This document shows positions 33,074 to 45,500 of a stretch of 64,000 nt of DNA, piece by piece; positions within the stretch are counted from its first letter, which is position 1; the number at the start of each line of letters is the position of its first letter. Source of the stretch: Synechococcus sp. AG-670-B23. GTDB taxonomy: Bacteria; Cyanobacteriota; Cyanobacteriia; PCC-6307; Cyanobiaceae. Below the pieces are notes generated by a model. It ran no database searches. It was given only the letters and a program-made list of their open reading frames with translations, and was not told the origin of the DNA. Where the stretch lies: contig QCSL01000007.1 in assembly GCA_003209165.1 (NCBI GenBank), forward strand, positions 1 through 64,000, written 5' to 3'. Made by a program: the position numbers and the translations under genes.

Positions 33074-35287
33074 TCAACCGAATTTCCCTGAAGTCGAGGC
33101 AATCAGGAAGGCGGCATACGTCAAGACATAGCCAATCGTGAAGTGAGCCAAGCCGACGACACGGGCCTGAACGATGGAGAGAGCCACGGGCTTGTCGCGG
33201 TAGCCCATCATGTTGGCGATGGGGCTGCGCTGGTGTGCCCAAACAATGGTCTCGATCAGTTCCTGCCAGTAACCCCGCCAGGAGATCAGGAACATGAAGC
33301 CGGTGGCCCAAACCAGGTGCCCGAAGAGGAACATCCAAGCCCAGACGGCGAGGTTGTTGCTGCCAAACGGGTTGTAGCCGTTGATCAACTGGGAAGAGTT
33401 GAGCCACAGGTAGTCGCGGAACCAGCCCATCAGATAGGTGCTGGATTCGTTGAACTGAGCCACGTTGCCAGACCAAATGGCCAGGTGCTTCCAGTGCCAA
33501 TAGAAGGTCAGCCAACCCACGGTGTTCAGAGCCCAGAAGACAGCCAGATAGAAGGCGTCCCAGGCAGAGATGTCGCAGGTGCCGCCACGGCCGGGGCCGT
33601 CGCAGGGGAAGGAATAGCCGAAATCCTTCTTGTCAGGCATCAGCTTGGAGCCGCGGGCATCCAGAGCACCCTTCACAAGGATCAAGGTGGTGGTGTGCAG
33701 ACCCAGAGCAATGGCGTGGTGAACCATGAAGTCACCAGGGCCGATGGGCAGGAACACATCGGTGTTGCCATTGATGGCGTCCAGCCAGTAGTGCTCACCA
33801 GGAATGTTCTGAGCAGCAAGGCTGGCGGAACTGGAGGCATTGGAGAGCAGCACGTCCATGCCGTACATGGCCTTACCAGAGGCGGCCTGAACGAACTGGG
33901 CGAACACTGGCTCAACCAGGATCTGCTTCTCGGGGGTACCGAAGGCAACAACCACATCGTTGTGGACGTAGAGGCCGAGGGTGTGGAAACCGAGGAAGAG
34001 GGAGACCCAACTCAGGTGGCTGATGATCGCTTCCTTGTGCTCGAGCATCCGAGCCAGGACATTGTCTTTATTGGCTTCGGGGTCGTAGTCACGGATGAAG
34101 AAGATCGCACCGTGGGCGAAGGCACCACACATCAGCGCGATGGCGATGTATTGGTGGTGGGTGTACAGGGCTGCCTGGGTTGTGTAGTCCTTCGCGATGA
34201 AGGCATACGACGGCATCGAGTACATATGTTGCGCCACGAGGCTGGTGACCACGCCAAGGGAGGCGAGAGCAAGACCAAGCTGGAAGTGCAGACTGTTGTT
34301 GATGGTGTCGTATAGACCCTTGTGACCAGCACCAAGGTCACCTGGGGTGCCCTTCGGGGGGTTGTGGGTTTCGAGGATCTCCTTGATGGAGTGACCGATA
34401 CCAAAGTTGGTCCGATACATGTGGCCGGCGATCACGAAGATGCAACCAATGGCCAGGTGGTGGTGGGCGATGTCCGTCAGCCAGAGAGCTTCTGTCTGAG
34501 GGTGGAAACCACCAAGGAAGGTGAGGATGGCGGTGCCAGCACCTTCGGTGCTACCGAAAACCTGATTCAGAGAATCGGGGTTTTCGGCATAAACACCCCA
34601 GTTGCCGGTGAAGAAGGGTCCAAGACCGGCGGGGTGAGGCAGAACATTGAGGAAGTTGTCCCAACCAACGTGCTGACCGCGGGCTTCGGGGATCGCTACG
34701 TGAACCAGGTGACCGGTCCAGGCGATGGAGCTGAAGCCGAACAGAACAGCAAGGTGGTGATTAAGACGCGATTCAGCGTTCTTGAACCAAGCCAGGGAAG
34801 GACGGAACTTGGGCTGCAGGTGCAACCAGCCGGCGAAGAGGGCCCAAGCAGACAGGATCATCATGAAGATGGAACCCTGGTACAGCTCGGCATTCGTCGT
34901 CATGCCGATTGTGTAAAACCAGTGATAAAGGCCTGAGTAGGCAATGTTCACCGGGGAGGAAGCACCCGCTTGGGTGAAGGCGTCAATGGCGCCTTGACCG
35001 AAGTGGGGATCCCAGATTGCGTGAGCGATGGGGCGCACGTGCAGGGGGTCGGCGACCCACTGCTCGAAGTTGCCCTGCCAGGCGATGTGGAACAGGTTTC
35101 CCGAAACCCACAGGCCGATGATCGCGAGATGACCGAAATGGGTGGAGAAGAGCTTCTGATAGAGGCGCTCCTCCGTCATTCCGTCATGGCTCTCGAAGTC
35201 GTGAGCCGTGGCGATCCCGTACCAAATACGGCGGGTTGTCGGGTCCTGGGCCAGACCCTGGCTGAACGAAGGAAATTTCGTTGCCAT
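33074..35287 (-). CDS. psaB: Photosystem I P700 apoprotein A2
   Basis: 737 aa; [18 protein letters not shown] Fe-S ligand loop. Confidence 0.99.
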   Translation of the reverse strand: MATKFPSFSQGLAQDPTTRRIWYGIATAHDFESHDGMTEERLYQKLFSTHFGHLAIIGLWVSGNLFHIAWQGNFEQWVADPLHVRPIAHAIWDPHFGQGAIDAFTQAGASSPVNIAYSGLYHWFYTIGMTTNAELYQGSIFMMILSAWALFAGWLHLQPKFRPSLAWFKNAESRLNHHLAVLFGFSSIAWTGHLVHVAIPEARGQHVGWDNFLNVLPHPAGLGPFFTGNWGVYAENPDSLNQVFGSTEGAGTAILTFLGGFHPQTEALWLTDIAHHHLAIGCIFVIAGHMYRTNFGIGHSIKEILETHNPPKGTPGDLGAGHKGLYDTINNSLHFQLGLALASLGVVTSLVAQHMYSMPSYAFIAKDYTTQAALYTHHQYIAIALMCGAFAHGAIFFIRDYDPEANKDNVLARMLEHKEAIISHLSWVSLFLGFHTLGLYVHNDVVVAFGTPEKQILVEPVFAQFVQAASGKAMYGMDVLLSNASSSASLAAQNIPGEHYWLDAINGNTDVFLPIGPGDFMVHHAIALGLHTTTLILVKGALDARGSKLMPDKKDFGYSFPCDGPGRGGTCDISAWDAFYLAVFWALNTVGWLTFYWHWKHLAIWSGNVAQFNESSTYLMGWFRDYLWLNSSQLINGYNPFGSNNLAVWAWMFLFGHLVWATGFMFLISWRGYWQELIETIVWAHQRSPIANMMGYRDKPVALSIVQARVVGLAHFTIGYVLTYAAFLIASTSGKFG

Positions 35288-35309
35288 TAGAGGGAGAGGT
35301 CAGGTGAGG

Positions 35310-37613
35310 TCAGCCGACCACAAGAATGTGGGCGTGGAAGAAGGCCCACGTGGTCGCAATTCCGCCCAAGAGGTAGTGGGCGACACCCACGGCACGGCCT
35401 TGGATGATGGAAAGGGCACGGGGCTGGATGGCGGGAGCCACCTTCAGCTTGTTGTGAGCCCAGACGATGGACTCAATTAGCTCCTGCCAGTAGCCTCGGC
35501 CACTGAAGAGGAACATCAGGCTGAAGGCGAAAACGAAGTGAGCGCCGAGGAACATGATTCCGTAAGCAGCCGTGTTCGAGCCATAGCTGTTGATCACCTG
35601 AACGGACTGAGCCCACAGGTAATCACGCAGCCATCCATTGATAGTGATGGCACTTTGGGCAAAGTTGCCATTGGTGATGTGCGCAACGGAACCGTCGGCA
35701 TTCACCGTTCCCCAGATGTCGCTCTGCATCTTCCAAGAGAAGTGGAAGATCACGATTGACAAGGAGTTGTACATCCAGAACAGGCCCAAGAACACGTGGT
35801 CCCAGGCGGAGACCTGGCAAGTACCACCACGACCAGGACCATCGCAGGAGAAGCGGAAGCCCAGATTGGCCTTATCAGGGATAAGGCGGGAGCTGCGGGC
35901 GTACAGGACACCCTTCAGCAGAATCAGCACCGTCACGTGAATCGTGAAAGCGTGAATGTGGTGGACCATGAAGTCGGCGGTGCCGAGCGGCATGGGAGCA
36001 GCGGCAACCTTGCCGCCGACGGCGACAACAGAACCGTTGAACACCTCACTTACACCGGCGAGGGCGTTGGGGGCAGTACTACCAGCTGCAGCAGCATGGG
36101 CGTTTTGAATCCACTGAGCGAAAATCGGCTGAATGGAGATGGCCGAATCACTGAACATGTCCTGGGGACGTCCCAGAGCACGCATTGTGTCGTTATGGAT
36201 GTACAGACCGAAGCTGTGGGCTCCTAGCCAGATGCAGACCCAGTTGAGGTGGCTAATGATCGCGTCGCGAGCCTTGAGCACCCGATCCAGCACGTTGTCG
36301 ATGTGCTTAGCAGGGTCATAGTCGCGAACCATGGCGATGGCAGCGTGAGCAGCGCCACCGACGATCAGAAACCCGCCAATCCAAATGTGGTGAGTAAACA
36401 CCCCGATCTGGGTCGGGTAGTCGATCGCCATGTATGCATACGGAGGCATTGCATACATGTGTTGAGCCACGATGATGCTCAGCGAGCCGAGCATCGCAAG
36501 ATTCAGGCCCAACTGCGCATGCCAAGAGGTCGTCAAGAACTCGTACAGGCCGTCGTGACCATTGGTGGCAGGGAACAGCAAGGGATCGCCCTTCTGACCT
36601 TCGTGGATCTCTTTGATGGAGTGGCCGATGCCCCAGTTGGTCCGGTACATATGACCGGCAACGATGAAGAGCACAGCAATCGCCACATGGTGATGGGCGA
36701 TGTCCGTCATCCAGAGGCTCCCCGTCACAGGATTTAAACCACCTTTAAAGGTGAGGAAATCGCTGTAGGCAGCCCAGTTACCGGAGAAGAAAGCACCAAT
36801 GCCGGCACTGAAGCCCGGATACAGCTGAGCCAGGAGGTCCTGGTTGAAGAACTCATGCGGCAGCGGAATGTCTGCAACAGAGGCGATTGTCTTGCCATCG
36901 AGGACCAAGGGCTGACCGGCATCAATGGCATCGGTGAGCTTGGCGATAGGGGCCGAGACATGGATCAGGTGACCAGCCCATGACAGTGAACCGAGACCCA
37001 GCAGACCTGCCAAGTGGTGGTTCAGCATCGACTCAACGTTCTGGAACCACTCCAGCTTCGGCGCTGCCTTGTGGTAGTGGAAAACACCGGCGTTGAGCAT
37101 GAGGCCGGCCATCACCAGAGCACCGATGGCTAGAGCCATGAGCTGAGTTTCGCTGGTGATGCCCCATCCACGCCATACGTGGAACAGGCCTGAGGTGATT
37201 TGGATGCCTTGGAAACCGGCACCCATGTCTCCGTTGAGGATTTCTTGACCAAAGATGGCCCAGACCTGCTGGGCGCTTGGCTTCACATGGGTGGGGTCAG
37301 CAAGCCAACCGGAATAGTTGGAGAAGCGAGCGCCATGGAAGAAGGCACCGCTGAGCCAAATAAAGATGACGGCCAAGTGGCCGAAGTGGGCGGAAAAGAT
37401 CCGCCGAGATACCTCTTGAAGGTCGCTCGTGTGAGCGTCGAAGTCGTGAGCGTTGGCGTGAAGGTTCCAAACCCAGGTGGTGGTTTTGGGACCTTTCGCG
37501 AGAGCGCGGTCGAAATGTCCGGGCTTACCGAACAGCTCGAAGGTTGCTGGATTGTCAACCTTTTCGACCTGGCTCTTCGCGTCACTCCCACGCTCAGGTG
37601 GGCTGATGGTCAT
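35310..37613 (-). CDS. psaA: Photosystem I P700 apoprotein A1
   Basis: [18 protein letters not shown]; start set at MTISPPERG (37613) instead of the ORF-track 37655. Confidence 0.98.
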   Translation of the reverse strand: MTISPPERGSDAKSQVEKVDNPATFELFGKPGHFDRALAKGPKTTTWVWNLHANAHDFDAHTSDLQEVSRRIFSAHFGHLAVIFIWLSGAFFHGARFSNYSGWLADPTHVKPSAQQVWAIFGQEILNGDMGAGFQGIQITSGLFHVWRGWGITSETQLMALAIGALVMAGLMLNAGVFHYHKAAPKLEWFQNVESMLNHHLAGLLGLGSLSWAGHLIHVSAPIAKLTDAIDAGQPLVLDGKTIASVADIPLPHEFFNQDLLAQLYPGFSAGIGAFFSGNWAAYSDFLTFKGGLNPVTGSLWMTDIAHHHVAIAVLFIVAGHMYRTNWGIGHSIKEIHEGQKGDPLLFPATNGHDGLYEFLTTSWHAQLGLNLAMLGSLSIIVAQHMYAMPPYAYMAIDYPTQIGVFTHHIWIGGFLIVGGAAHAAIAMVRDYDPAKHIDNVLDRVLKARDAIISHLNWVCIWLGAHSFGLYIHNDTMRALGRPQDMFSDSAISIQPIFAQWIQNAHAAAAGSTAPNALAGVSEVFNGSVVAVGGKVAAAPMPLGTADFMVHHIHAFTIHVTVLILLKGVLYARSSRLIPDKANLGFRFSCDGPGRGGTCQVSAWDHVFLGLFWMYNSLSIVIFHFSWKMQSDIWGTVNADGSVAHITNGNFAQSAITINGWLRDYLWAQSVQVINSYGSNTAAYGIMFLGAHFVFAFSLMFLFSGRGYWQELIESIVWAHNKLKVAPAIQPRALSIIQGRAVGVAHYLLGGIATTWAFFHAHILVVG

Positions 37614-38017
37614 CGAGTCGTTCCTCGAGGGACGGGTTTCGAGGTGGTGGGCCACCCCTCCGACCGGCCGAAGCCAATCGGGGCCCAGAACACGGATCCA
37701 AGGGGGATCAGCGTTCGGGCGTCAGTAAAGGCAATGGGACGAAACCCCTTGTCTCCACTGAAGCAAGGGCCCCAAGGAGGGGACCGCTGGCGGAAGCATA
37801 GGAGCGGAGAAGGGGGTTAAAGGGCACTGAGTTACAAAGGTTCAATCCAGTAGCGAGCCAGTCAGCGACAGGCGTCTGCAGAAGGCTGCGAATCAGCAAA
37901 ACAACAAAGATCTCAAGCGATAAGCAATACAAATTTGCGCATATTCCCTTCCTAAATAACTAAAACTCTGACAGTGAAGAGCGGATTGTTCAGAATGAAC
38001 GGGTCTGTTCGTGCCCG

Positions 38018-39310
38018 ATGCGTCGCCCTGGCCTGAAATCGATATGGGCTGTTCTGCTGGCAGCAGTGCTGCTTCTTGGTGCCGGCTTACCTGTTTATGC
38101 GCGCCCTGGATTCTTCAATCGAGATGGCGGCTCCGGCGCCAAACCCCTGCCGAGCTCAGCCCCCAGCGGGAAGCTCCAGGAAGTGGCTCCTCCAGGGGCG
38201 GTGCAACAGCTGCGCCAGGGACTGCAACGGCACCGTCCCTCCCTACGGCTGATTGATCCAAGCAACAACAGCATCGTTTCCTCTGACGTTCTGGAGCTGC
38301 GTTTCGAGATCGATGATTGGCCCCTCGGCAACGACTCCGAATTAGGTCTTGGGCCCCATGTCGTCATTCAAATCGACAACCGTCCACCCCTACGGCTGAG
38401 CGAAAGCAATGGGAACCGCTTAGTGGTCCGCATCGACGACCTGGAGGCAGGCAGTCACCGGTTCAGCGCCTGGGCCGCTTATCCCTGGGGAGAAGCCGTT
38501 CAAGCACCGGGAGCTTCGATCCACGGGCGCGTGCACCTCTGGCAAAAACTGCAGGGCACGCAACCCGACCGCGATGCCCCCTGGCTGGTTCCTGTTTCAC
38601 CGGCCGGAGAGCAGGGCCTGCAACCCCTCCTGGTGGATTGGCTGATTTGGAATGCTCCGCTCCAAAATCTGCGGGAGGGAGACGGACGCTGGCGACTCCG
38701 CATCAGCATTGATGGGGACAGCTTTTTGGTCGATCACCAGGAAGCCCTCTGGCTCAAAGGATCGAATAGCTCCAGCAGCCACGACATTCAGATGGAACTG
38801 CTGAATGGGCTGGGCGAACCGATCACACCGGTCTTCAACAATCAGCTGATTCACCTGAAGGCCCCATCCGGTCCCAAGCCAGGCTGGATGCGCCCACGCC
38901 TCACTGAAAGCCAGCTCGCGCGCTTGAGCGGCTCCCCTAAACCAGAGGTTCCTGAGGTGGTCGAATCCCCGCCAGAGCCCCTAAAAAAAACAGAGGAGAA
39001 ACAACTAGAGAGAGCAGAACAGCCCCCAGAACTTCCCCAAGCTGACGTCAAAGTCAAGGACGAGATTGAGGCGGAACCCGAGACCGAACCTCAGCCCACG
39101 GCACCAGAGGAAAGCGATGCGCAACAGCCAGCGCCGCCCAGTGCTGAAGAGCCATCAAAAACAGATTCCGCTCTGCCCACTCCAGCCGAGGAGAAGCCAT
39201 CCGAATCTCAGCAGCCCGCAGAAGAAGAAACCAAGTTGATGCCGAGCGGCAGCCTGGGAGGATCAGCGCGTGAGCTGCTCGACAGTGATGGGCGCTTGCG
39301 CAAGCTCTGA
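38018..39310 (+). CDS. Hypothetical secreted/envelope protein with Pro/Glu-rich C-terminus
   Basis: 430 aa; signal-peptide-like N-terminus (IWAVLLAAVLLLGAGLPVYA); low-complexity P/E/Q-rich tail. Confidence 0.75.
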   Translation: MRRPGLKSIWAVLLAAVLLLGAGLPVYARPGFFNRDGGSGAKPLPSSAPSGKLQEVAPPGAVQQLRQGLQRHRPSLRLIDPSNNSIVSSDVLELRFEIDDWPLGNDSELGLGPHVVIQIDNRPPLRLSESNGNRLVVRIDDLEAGSHRFSAWAAYPWGEAVQAPGASIHGRVHLWQKLQGTQPDRDAPWLVPVSPAGEQGLQPLLVDWLIWNAPLQNLREGDGRWRLRISIDGDSFLVDHQEALWLKGSNSSSSHDIQMELLNGLGEPITPVFNNQLIHLKAPSGPKPGWMRPRLTESQLARLSGSPKPEVPEVVESPPEPLKKTEEKQLERAEQPPELPQADVKVKDEIEAEPETEPQPTAPEESDAQQPAPPSAEEPSKTDSALPTPAEEKPSESQQPAEEETKLMPSGSLGGSARELLDSDGRLRKL

Positions 39311-39388
39311 TCCGGATTCCCTGCCCTGAACCCCACACCCAACGTTCTCGCTCTAGGCCTTGGGCTCTCCCCCAGCGCACAACCGCTG

Positions 39389-41119
39389 TTGAAGCGTTTG
39401 CTTATGCGCGGCTACATCAACAAGATCAAAGCAGCCAATCAAGACGTCAAAACCGCTCTGGATGAGCACTGGAGGGCACAGAACGTAGTGCTGATAGTGG
39501 GTGCCGTGGGCGCGGTGACGCGCCTCATTGCAGCTCGAATCCAAGGCAAAGAGAAGGACCCGGCCGTTTTGGTGCTCGATCCTAAAGGGGAGTTCGTCAT
39601 CCCTTTGCTTGGAGGCCATTCAGCAGGCGCCGAACAACGTGCTCGGGAGATTGCGATTGACCTTGGCGGGCAGGCAGTGATCACGGGCGCTTGCGCCCAC
39701 GAAGGACGCCTCCCACTCGATGCCTTTGGGGAAGGCTGGGGCTGGAAACGAAGGGGGTCGGTGGCGAGTTGGCGCGATCTGATGTTGCGGCAGGCCCAGG
39801 GATCCAGCGTCAGCATTCACCAGAGCATCGGATGCACCGCCTGGCAGTGCCCCGAACAACAACCCTCTCTGCACAGCGTTGACCCCAACGTTGCGCCTGA
39901 GGCCGCTGATCTTGTGATTGGAGCCCGCCTCCAAGGTGATTGCCAGTGGCATCCCGCAACGCTCTGGATCGGTATCGGATGCGAACGCAACACCAGTCTT
40001 TCGCTGGTGGAGAAGGCCATTTCCGAGGCCTTGGCAATAGCAGGACTGGCGGAAGAGGCTGTCGCCGGCATAGCCAGCGCAGAGCGTAAATCCGATGAAC
40101 CGGCCCTGCAGCAACTAAGCCAGACGCGGGCATGGCCGTTCCGAACTTTTGCCGCTCAGACGCTGGCATCCGTTGATGTGCCAACCCCCTCCGAAGCCGT
40201 GCGCAAGGAAATGGGGACGGCTTCGGTGGCTGAAGCAGCGGCTTTGCTGGCTGCGGGCGACAAAGGCCATCTGATCCAGCAAAAGCGAATCAGCGGTCAC
40301 GCACCAGGTGAGCAGGGCGCCGTGACTGTGGCCATTGCCGAGGCTGCCATCCCATACGCGCCAGAGCGGGGCGAGCTGCACCTGGTGGGCAGTGGGCCGG
40401 GAGATCTATCCCTGCTCAGTGGAGACGCCAAAGCAGCCCTGTCCCGTTGTTGCGCCTGGGTTGGCTACAGCCTCTACCTCGATCTTCTGGAGCCCCTGCG
40501 GCAGCCGGATCAGGTCCGATTCGATGGCCAGCTCACCCGGGAGTGGGCCCGCTGTGCCGAAGCATTGCGCTTGGCCCAACAGGGAGCCAAGGTTGCTCTG
40601 ATCTCCTCCGGTGACAGCGGGATCTACGGCATGGCGGGTTTGGCCCTTGATCTGCTGCTCCAGCAACCCGAGCAGGACCGACCCACCTTCTCGGTGCATC
40701 CAGGTATTTCGGCCTTCCAGCTGGCCGCTGCCAGGGCGGGAGCGCCACTCATGCATGACTTTTGCTGCGTGAGCCTCAGCGATCGCCTCACGCCATGGAC
40801 CGTGATCGAAAAGCGACTGGAGGCCGCTGCAGCTGGAGATTTTGTCCTCGCCTTATACAACCCCCGCTCCAGGGAGCGTGATTGGCAGCTAGATCAAGCC
40901 AAAGAGATCTTGCTGAAACACCGCCCACCAACAACCCCGGTGATGCTGGCTCGGCAGCTGGGACGCGCGGAGGAATCCCGTCAGCTGACCTGTCTTGAGC
41001 AATTGGAGCCAGAATCAGTGGACATGCTCACGCTTCTTCTGATCGGAAACAGCAGCAGCCGTTCCGAGGATGGCTGGATGGTGACGCCGCGCGGGTACCC
41101 AGGGGGGAGTCTCCAATGA
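39389..41119 (+). CDS. cobJ: CbiG-CobJ fusion: cobalt-precorrin-5A hydrolase / precorrin-3B C17-methyltransferase
   Basis: N-terminal CbiG (VGAVGAVTRLIA, LLGGHSAGAEQRA; WIGIGCERNT) and C-terminal CobJ (LHLVGSGPGDLSLLS, SSGDSGIYGMAGL); the true start may lie upstream of 39389. Confidence 0.9.
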   Translation: MKRLLMRGYINKIKAANQDVKTALDEHWRAQNVVLIVGAVGAVTRLIAARIQGKEKDPAVLVLDPKGEFVIPLLGGHSAGAEQRAREIAIDLGGQAVITGACAHEGRLPLDAFGEGWGWKRRGSVASWRDLMLRQAQGSSVSIHQSIGCTAWQCPEQQPSLHSVDPNVAPEAADLVIGARLQGDCQWHPATLWIGIGCERNTSLSLVEKAISEALAIAGLAEEAVAGIASAERKSDEPALQQLSQTRAWPFRTFAAQTLASVDVPTPSEAVRKEMGTASVAEAAALLAAGDKGHLIQQKRISGHAPGEQGAVTVAIAEAAIPYAPERGELHLVGSGPGDLSLLSGDAKAALSRCCAWVGYSLYLDLLEPLRQPDQVRFDGQLTREWARCAEALRLAQQGAKVALISSGDSGIYGMAGLALDLLLQQPEQDRPTFSVHPGISAFQLAAARAGAPLMHDFCCVSLSDRLTPWTVIEKRLEAAAAGDFVLALYNPRSRERDWQLDQAKEILLKHRPPTTPVMLARQLGRAEESRQLTCLEQLEPESVDMLTLLLIGNSSSRSEDGWMVTPRGYPGGSLQ

Positions 41120-41244
41120 GCACTGTTGGTTGCTGAAAGCCAGGAGATTGCATGGCAGCACAACCGCGAAGCAATCGGAGCCCTAATTTTCGATACCCAC
41201 CAGGGCTTCCATCAAGACCTCGCGGTGCTGCCCGAAGACATCAA

Positions 41245-41318
41245 TCGGGATGACAGGATTCGAACCTGCGGCCCCTTCGTCCCGAACGAAGTGCGCTACC
41301 AAACTGCGCCACATCCCG
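41245..41318 (-). tRNA. tRNA-Pro (CGG)
   Basis: Minus strand CGGGATG...CTTCG-TTCGGGA-CGAAG...GGTTCGAATCC...CATCCCG-A. Confidence 0.95.
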
Positions 41319-41386
41319 AAGTTTCAATCTTAAAAGATCGATTCATCCGAGGTCGAAGCAGGAGCACCAGGGCACGGACTAAGGTC

Positions 41387-42277
41387 ATGAATAAAAGAAC
41401 CTTCGCCGTGCTCAAGCCGGAGTGGTTGCGCGTAAAAGCTCCGCAGCGCGAACGTATCGGCGCCGTGGCCGACCTACTACTGGACTTGAATCTCAATACG
41501 GTCTGCCAGGAGGCAAGCTGCCCCAACATCGGCGAATGCTTTGCAGGCGGCACTGCCACGTTTTTGATCATGGGGCCCGGCTGCACCCGCGCCTGCCCCT
41601 ACTGCGACATCGACTTCGACAAAAGCGTGCGCGAGCTCGATCCCACCGAGCCGCAACGGCTTGGGGAAGCGGTAGCCCGTCTGGGTCTGAAGCACGTGGT
41701 GATCACCTCGGTGAACCGCGACGATCTCGCCGATGGGGGAGCATCTCAGTTCGTGGCCTGCATCGAACAGGTGAAGCAAAGATCACCTCTCACCACGATC
41801 GAGCTGCTGATTCCCGACTTCTGCGGCAACTGGGATGCCCTGGCAACCGTGATGGCCGCCGCCCCCCACGTGCTGAACCACAACATCGAAACGGTGCCGC
41901 GAATGTACCGCTTGGCTCGGCCCCAGGGCATCTACGAACGCTCCCTCGAGCTGCTTCGACGGGTGCGGGATCAGTGGCCCAAGGCGTACAGCAAGTCGGG
42001 CCTGATGGTGGGCCTCGGGGAAACCGATGAGGAGGTGATCGAGACGCTTCGGGATCTGCGAAGTCACAAGGTCGACATCATCACCATCGGCCAATACCTC
42101 TCACCTGGCCCAAAACATCTGGCCGTCGATCGTTTTGTGACCCCGGCTCAATTCGAGACCTACAGAACAATTGGCGAAGAGGAGCTGGGCTTCCTCCAGG
42201 TGGTAAGCACACCACTCACCCGAAGCAGCTATCACGCCGCTGAGGTGCAACGGCTCATGGCCAGCCATCCCCGCTGA
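41387..42277 (+). CDS. lipA: Lipoyl synthase
   Basis: CPNIGECF and [11 protein letters not shown] radical SAM motifs; start trimmed to [10 protein letters not shown] because the ORF track reads through the antisense tRNA. Confidence 0.97.
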   Translation: MNKRTFAVLKPEWLRVKAPQRERIGAVADLLLDLNLNTVCQEASCPNIGECFAGGTATFLIMGPGCTRACPYCDIDFDKSVRELDPTEPQRLGEAVARLGLKHVVITSVNRDDLADGGASQFVACIEQVKQRSPLTTIELLIPDFCGNWDALATVMAAAPHVLNHNIETVPRMYRLARPQGIYERSLELLRRVRDQWPKAYSKSGLMVGLGETDEEVIETLRDLRSHKVDIITIGQYLSPGPKHLAVDRFVTPAQFETYRTIGEEELGFLQVVSTPLTRSSYHAAEVQRLMASHPR

Positions 42278-42563
42278 CGGGGATCCACTCCTGCACCTGC
42301 CAGGCCACCAGGCCGGCCCGGATCATCGGGTCGTTCTCAACCCACGCCAGAGCTTCGGGATAAGACGTCGCCTCAAAGATCAACAAGCCCCCACCACCAG
42401 GCCGCCGGTCTCCATCCACCAGGTAACCGCTGCGAACACAACGACCTAACGCAGCTTCCTGCACGACCCAACGGCGGTGAGCCTCCAAGGTGGGTCGCCG
42501 CTGCTCAACGGCCAGGGCGGCGGCGGCGACCGTGAAGGTTTCGGTCTTTACGAACCAAGCCAC
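42255..42563 (-). CDS. YciI family protein
   Basis: 102 aa; [14 protein letters not shown](P)MIRAGL typical of YciI. Confidence 0.85.
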   Translation of the reverse strand: MAWFVKTETFTVAAAALAVEQRRPTLEAHRRWVVQEAALGRCVRSGYLVDGDRRPGGGGLLIFEATSYPEALAWVENDPMIRAGLVAWQVQEWIPVSGDGWP

Positions 42564-42578
42564 GGGCTGGCGAAGGGG

Positions 42579-45500
42579 TCAGGCCACCACAGCCTGCTTG
42601 TCGGCCAAGCCCATGGCGTCCCGCTCACTTGGGGGGACCAACACTTTGAAGCGATTCTTAGCCGCAGACCAGTCGGCCAAAAGAGCAGCAGCCTTCTCGC
42701 TTCCCGTATGAGCCACATGCTGTTCCAGCAGCCCCTTCAGTAGCGACTCCTGCTGATGGGTGGTGATGGCGCAGACCTCAACAATCTCAGGGTTCACCCG
42801 AGGTGCGACACGCCCCTCCTCATCGAGCAGAAAGGCCACACCGCCGGTCATGCCAGCGCCCACATTGCGGCCGGTGCTGCCAAGGACGACGACGACACCG
42901 CCGGTCATGTATTCGCAGCAGTGGTCACCAGCTCCCTCAACAACAGTGCGGGCACCGCTGTTGCGAACACCGAAGCGCTCGCCGGCTCGGCCATTGGCAA
43001 ACAGCTCACCTCCGGTGGCCCCGTAAAGGCAGGTGTTGCCGAGGATCACCTGATCCCCTGGAGAGGCGCAACCGTCTGATGGCACCAGGGTGATGCAACC
43101 GCTATTCATCCCCTTGCCCACGTAGTCGTTGGACTCGCCTTCAAGACGAACCTCCATTCCCTGCACCAGGAAGGCCCCGAAGCTCTGACCTGCAGCACCA
43201 CGGAAGGTGAGATCGAGCTTTCCCTTGAAGCCTCGGTTGCCATGGCGCTGGGCGATTTCACCGGCCAGACGGGCACAGACACTGCGATCGGTGTTTATGA
43301 TCTCGATTCTGCGGCTGGCGGAACCGTGGTTCTCCAGTACAGCCATCAGCTCAGCATCGGCGAGAAGCTGATCTTCAAGGATCGGTCCATTGCTGTGGGC
43401 CTGGTCGCTGTGGCGAAGCCAGGAGCGATCCTCTGCGCCGCTGATCGGAGCCAAAAGGCTGGAGAGATCCACACCCTTGGTCTTGGCCAGGTCGACCGAG
43501 CGGGCCTGGATCAGATCCGTGCGGCCGATCAGCTCCTCGAGGCGGGTGACGCCTAGCAGACTCATCAGCTGACGCACTTCCTCGGCGACGTACAAGAAGA
43601 AATTGACGACGTGCTCGGGAATGCCGGTGAAACGTTTGCGCAGGTTCTCCTTCTGCGTGGCGACACCCACAGGGCAGTTGTTGGTGTGGCAAACGCGGGC
43701 CATGACGCAGCCCTCGGCGATCATCGCGATCGAGCCGAACCCGTATTCCTCAGCGCCCAGCAGAGCAGCAATCATCACGTCCCAGCCAGTTTTCATCCCT
43801 CCATCGGCGCGTAGCAGAACCCGATCGCGTAGACCGTTCTCCACCAGGGAGCGATGCACCTCGGTGAGGCCCAGTTCCCAGGGACTGCCAGCGTGCTTGA
43901 TCGAACTCAGGGGAGATGCACCCGTGCCACCGTCATGACCGGAGATCTGGATCACATCCGCATTGGCCTTGGCCACACCCGCAGCGATGGTGCCGATACC
44001 AATCTCGGCCACCAGCTTCACGCTCACCGGAGCAGCGGGATGCACTTGGTGCAGATCATGAATCAACTGCGCCAGGTCTTCAATCGAATAGATGTCGTGG
44101 TGTGGCGGCGGTGAAATTAAGGCGACGCCTGGCTTGCTGTTGCGCAACCCAGCGATGTACTTGTCGACCTTGGGACCTGGCAGCTGACCGCCTTCACCGG
44201 GCTTGGCCCCCTGGGCCACCTTGATCTCCAGCTGCTTGCCACTGCGCAGGTATTCCGCCGTCACCCCAAAACGGCCTGAAGCCACCTGCTTGATCGCTGA
44301 GCAGGCGGTGTCACCGTTGCGCAGACCACCAATGCTTGGGAATGAGGCGGAACGGCCCTCCCCATCAACATCCTTGAGGATCTGGAAGCGCGCAGGATCT
44401 TCCCCACCTTCACCGCTGTTGCTCTTGCCGCCGATGCGATTCATCGCCACGGCCAGCACTTCATGGGCTTCGCGGGACAATGCACCGAGGCTCATCCCGC
44501 CGGTGCAGAAGCGGGTGGAGATGCTCTCCACGCTCTCCACTTGATCGAGGGGCACTGGGGTGGGAGCCAACTTGAACTCCAACAGGTCCCGCAGGGCCAT
44601 CACCGGACGGTTCTCCAACAGAGCCTTGTAGGTGGAGAAGTGGTCGTAACCAGGGCCCTGGGCTACCGCCTTGTGCAGCGCCTTCGAGAGTTCGGGATTG
44701 TTGCGGTGGTACTCAGCACCGCTGCGGTACTGAACAAATCCCATGAATTCGAGCTTGCTGCGGTTGAGCTCTGGGAAAGCCTTGGCATGCATCGAGAGCG
44801 TTTCGTTCGCCAGCTCGGCAAGAGTCATGCCGGCAACACGGCTGGTCGTCCCGGTGAAGGCGGTCTCAACCACTTCCGCACCCAGGCCGATCGCTTCAAA
44901 GATCTGAGCGCCGTGATAGCTGGCCAGCAACGAAATGCCGATCTTGGAGAGGATCTTGCGCAAACCGTTCTCCAGCGACTCTCGAACGTTGGCCTGAGCC
45001 TGATCGGCATCCAGGGCGGGCAACTTGCCCTGTTCGATCCGCTTCTTAGTCTTGGGGTGATCCAGCCAGTGGCGGGTGGTCTCCCAGGTGAGCCAAGGGC
45101 AGACAGCACTGGCGCCATATCCGATCAGGCACGCCATGTGATGGGTGCTCCAGCACTGGGCAGTATCCACCACCAGAGAGCACTGCAGCCGCAGCTTCTG
45201 GCGCAGCAGATGGTGATGGACAGCACCAACAGCCAGCAAAGCCGGCATCGCAAACGTTGTAGGGGTCAGCGGTGACGCCGCCCCAGTGCCGTCGACCCGA
45301 TCGGAGAGCACCAGCACCTGTGCACCGTCACGCACCGCCTGTTCCGCAACGCTGCACAAAGCCGCAATGGCCTGTTGCAGATCTCCTGCACACGACTCCA
45401 AAGCCACCTGAGTGGACACGGTCTTAACGGGTAAACCCTGGTGGCCGATTGCCACCAGTTCCGCCTCGTTCAAAACGGGCGTCTTCAGATGAATAACGGA

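Noticed and set aside
33143-34315. 390 aa + strand ORF opposite psaB
   Set aside because: Shadow of psaB; no independent signal such as a ribosome-binding site or recognisable domain
41126-41386. N-terminal extension of lipA in the ORF track
   Set aside because: It reads through the antisense tRNA-Pro; the real lipA start is at 41387
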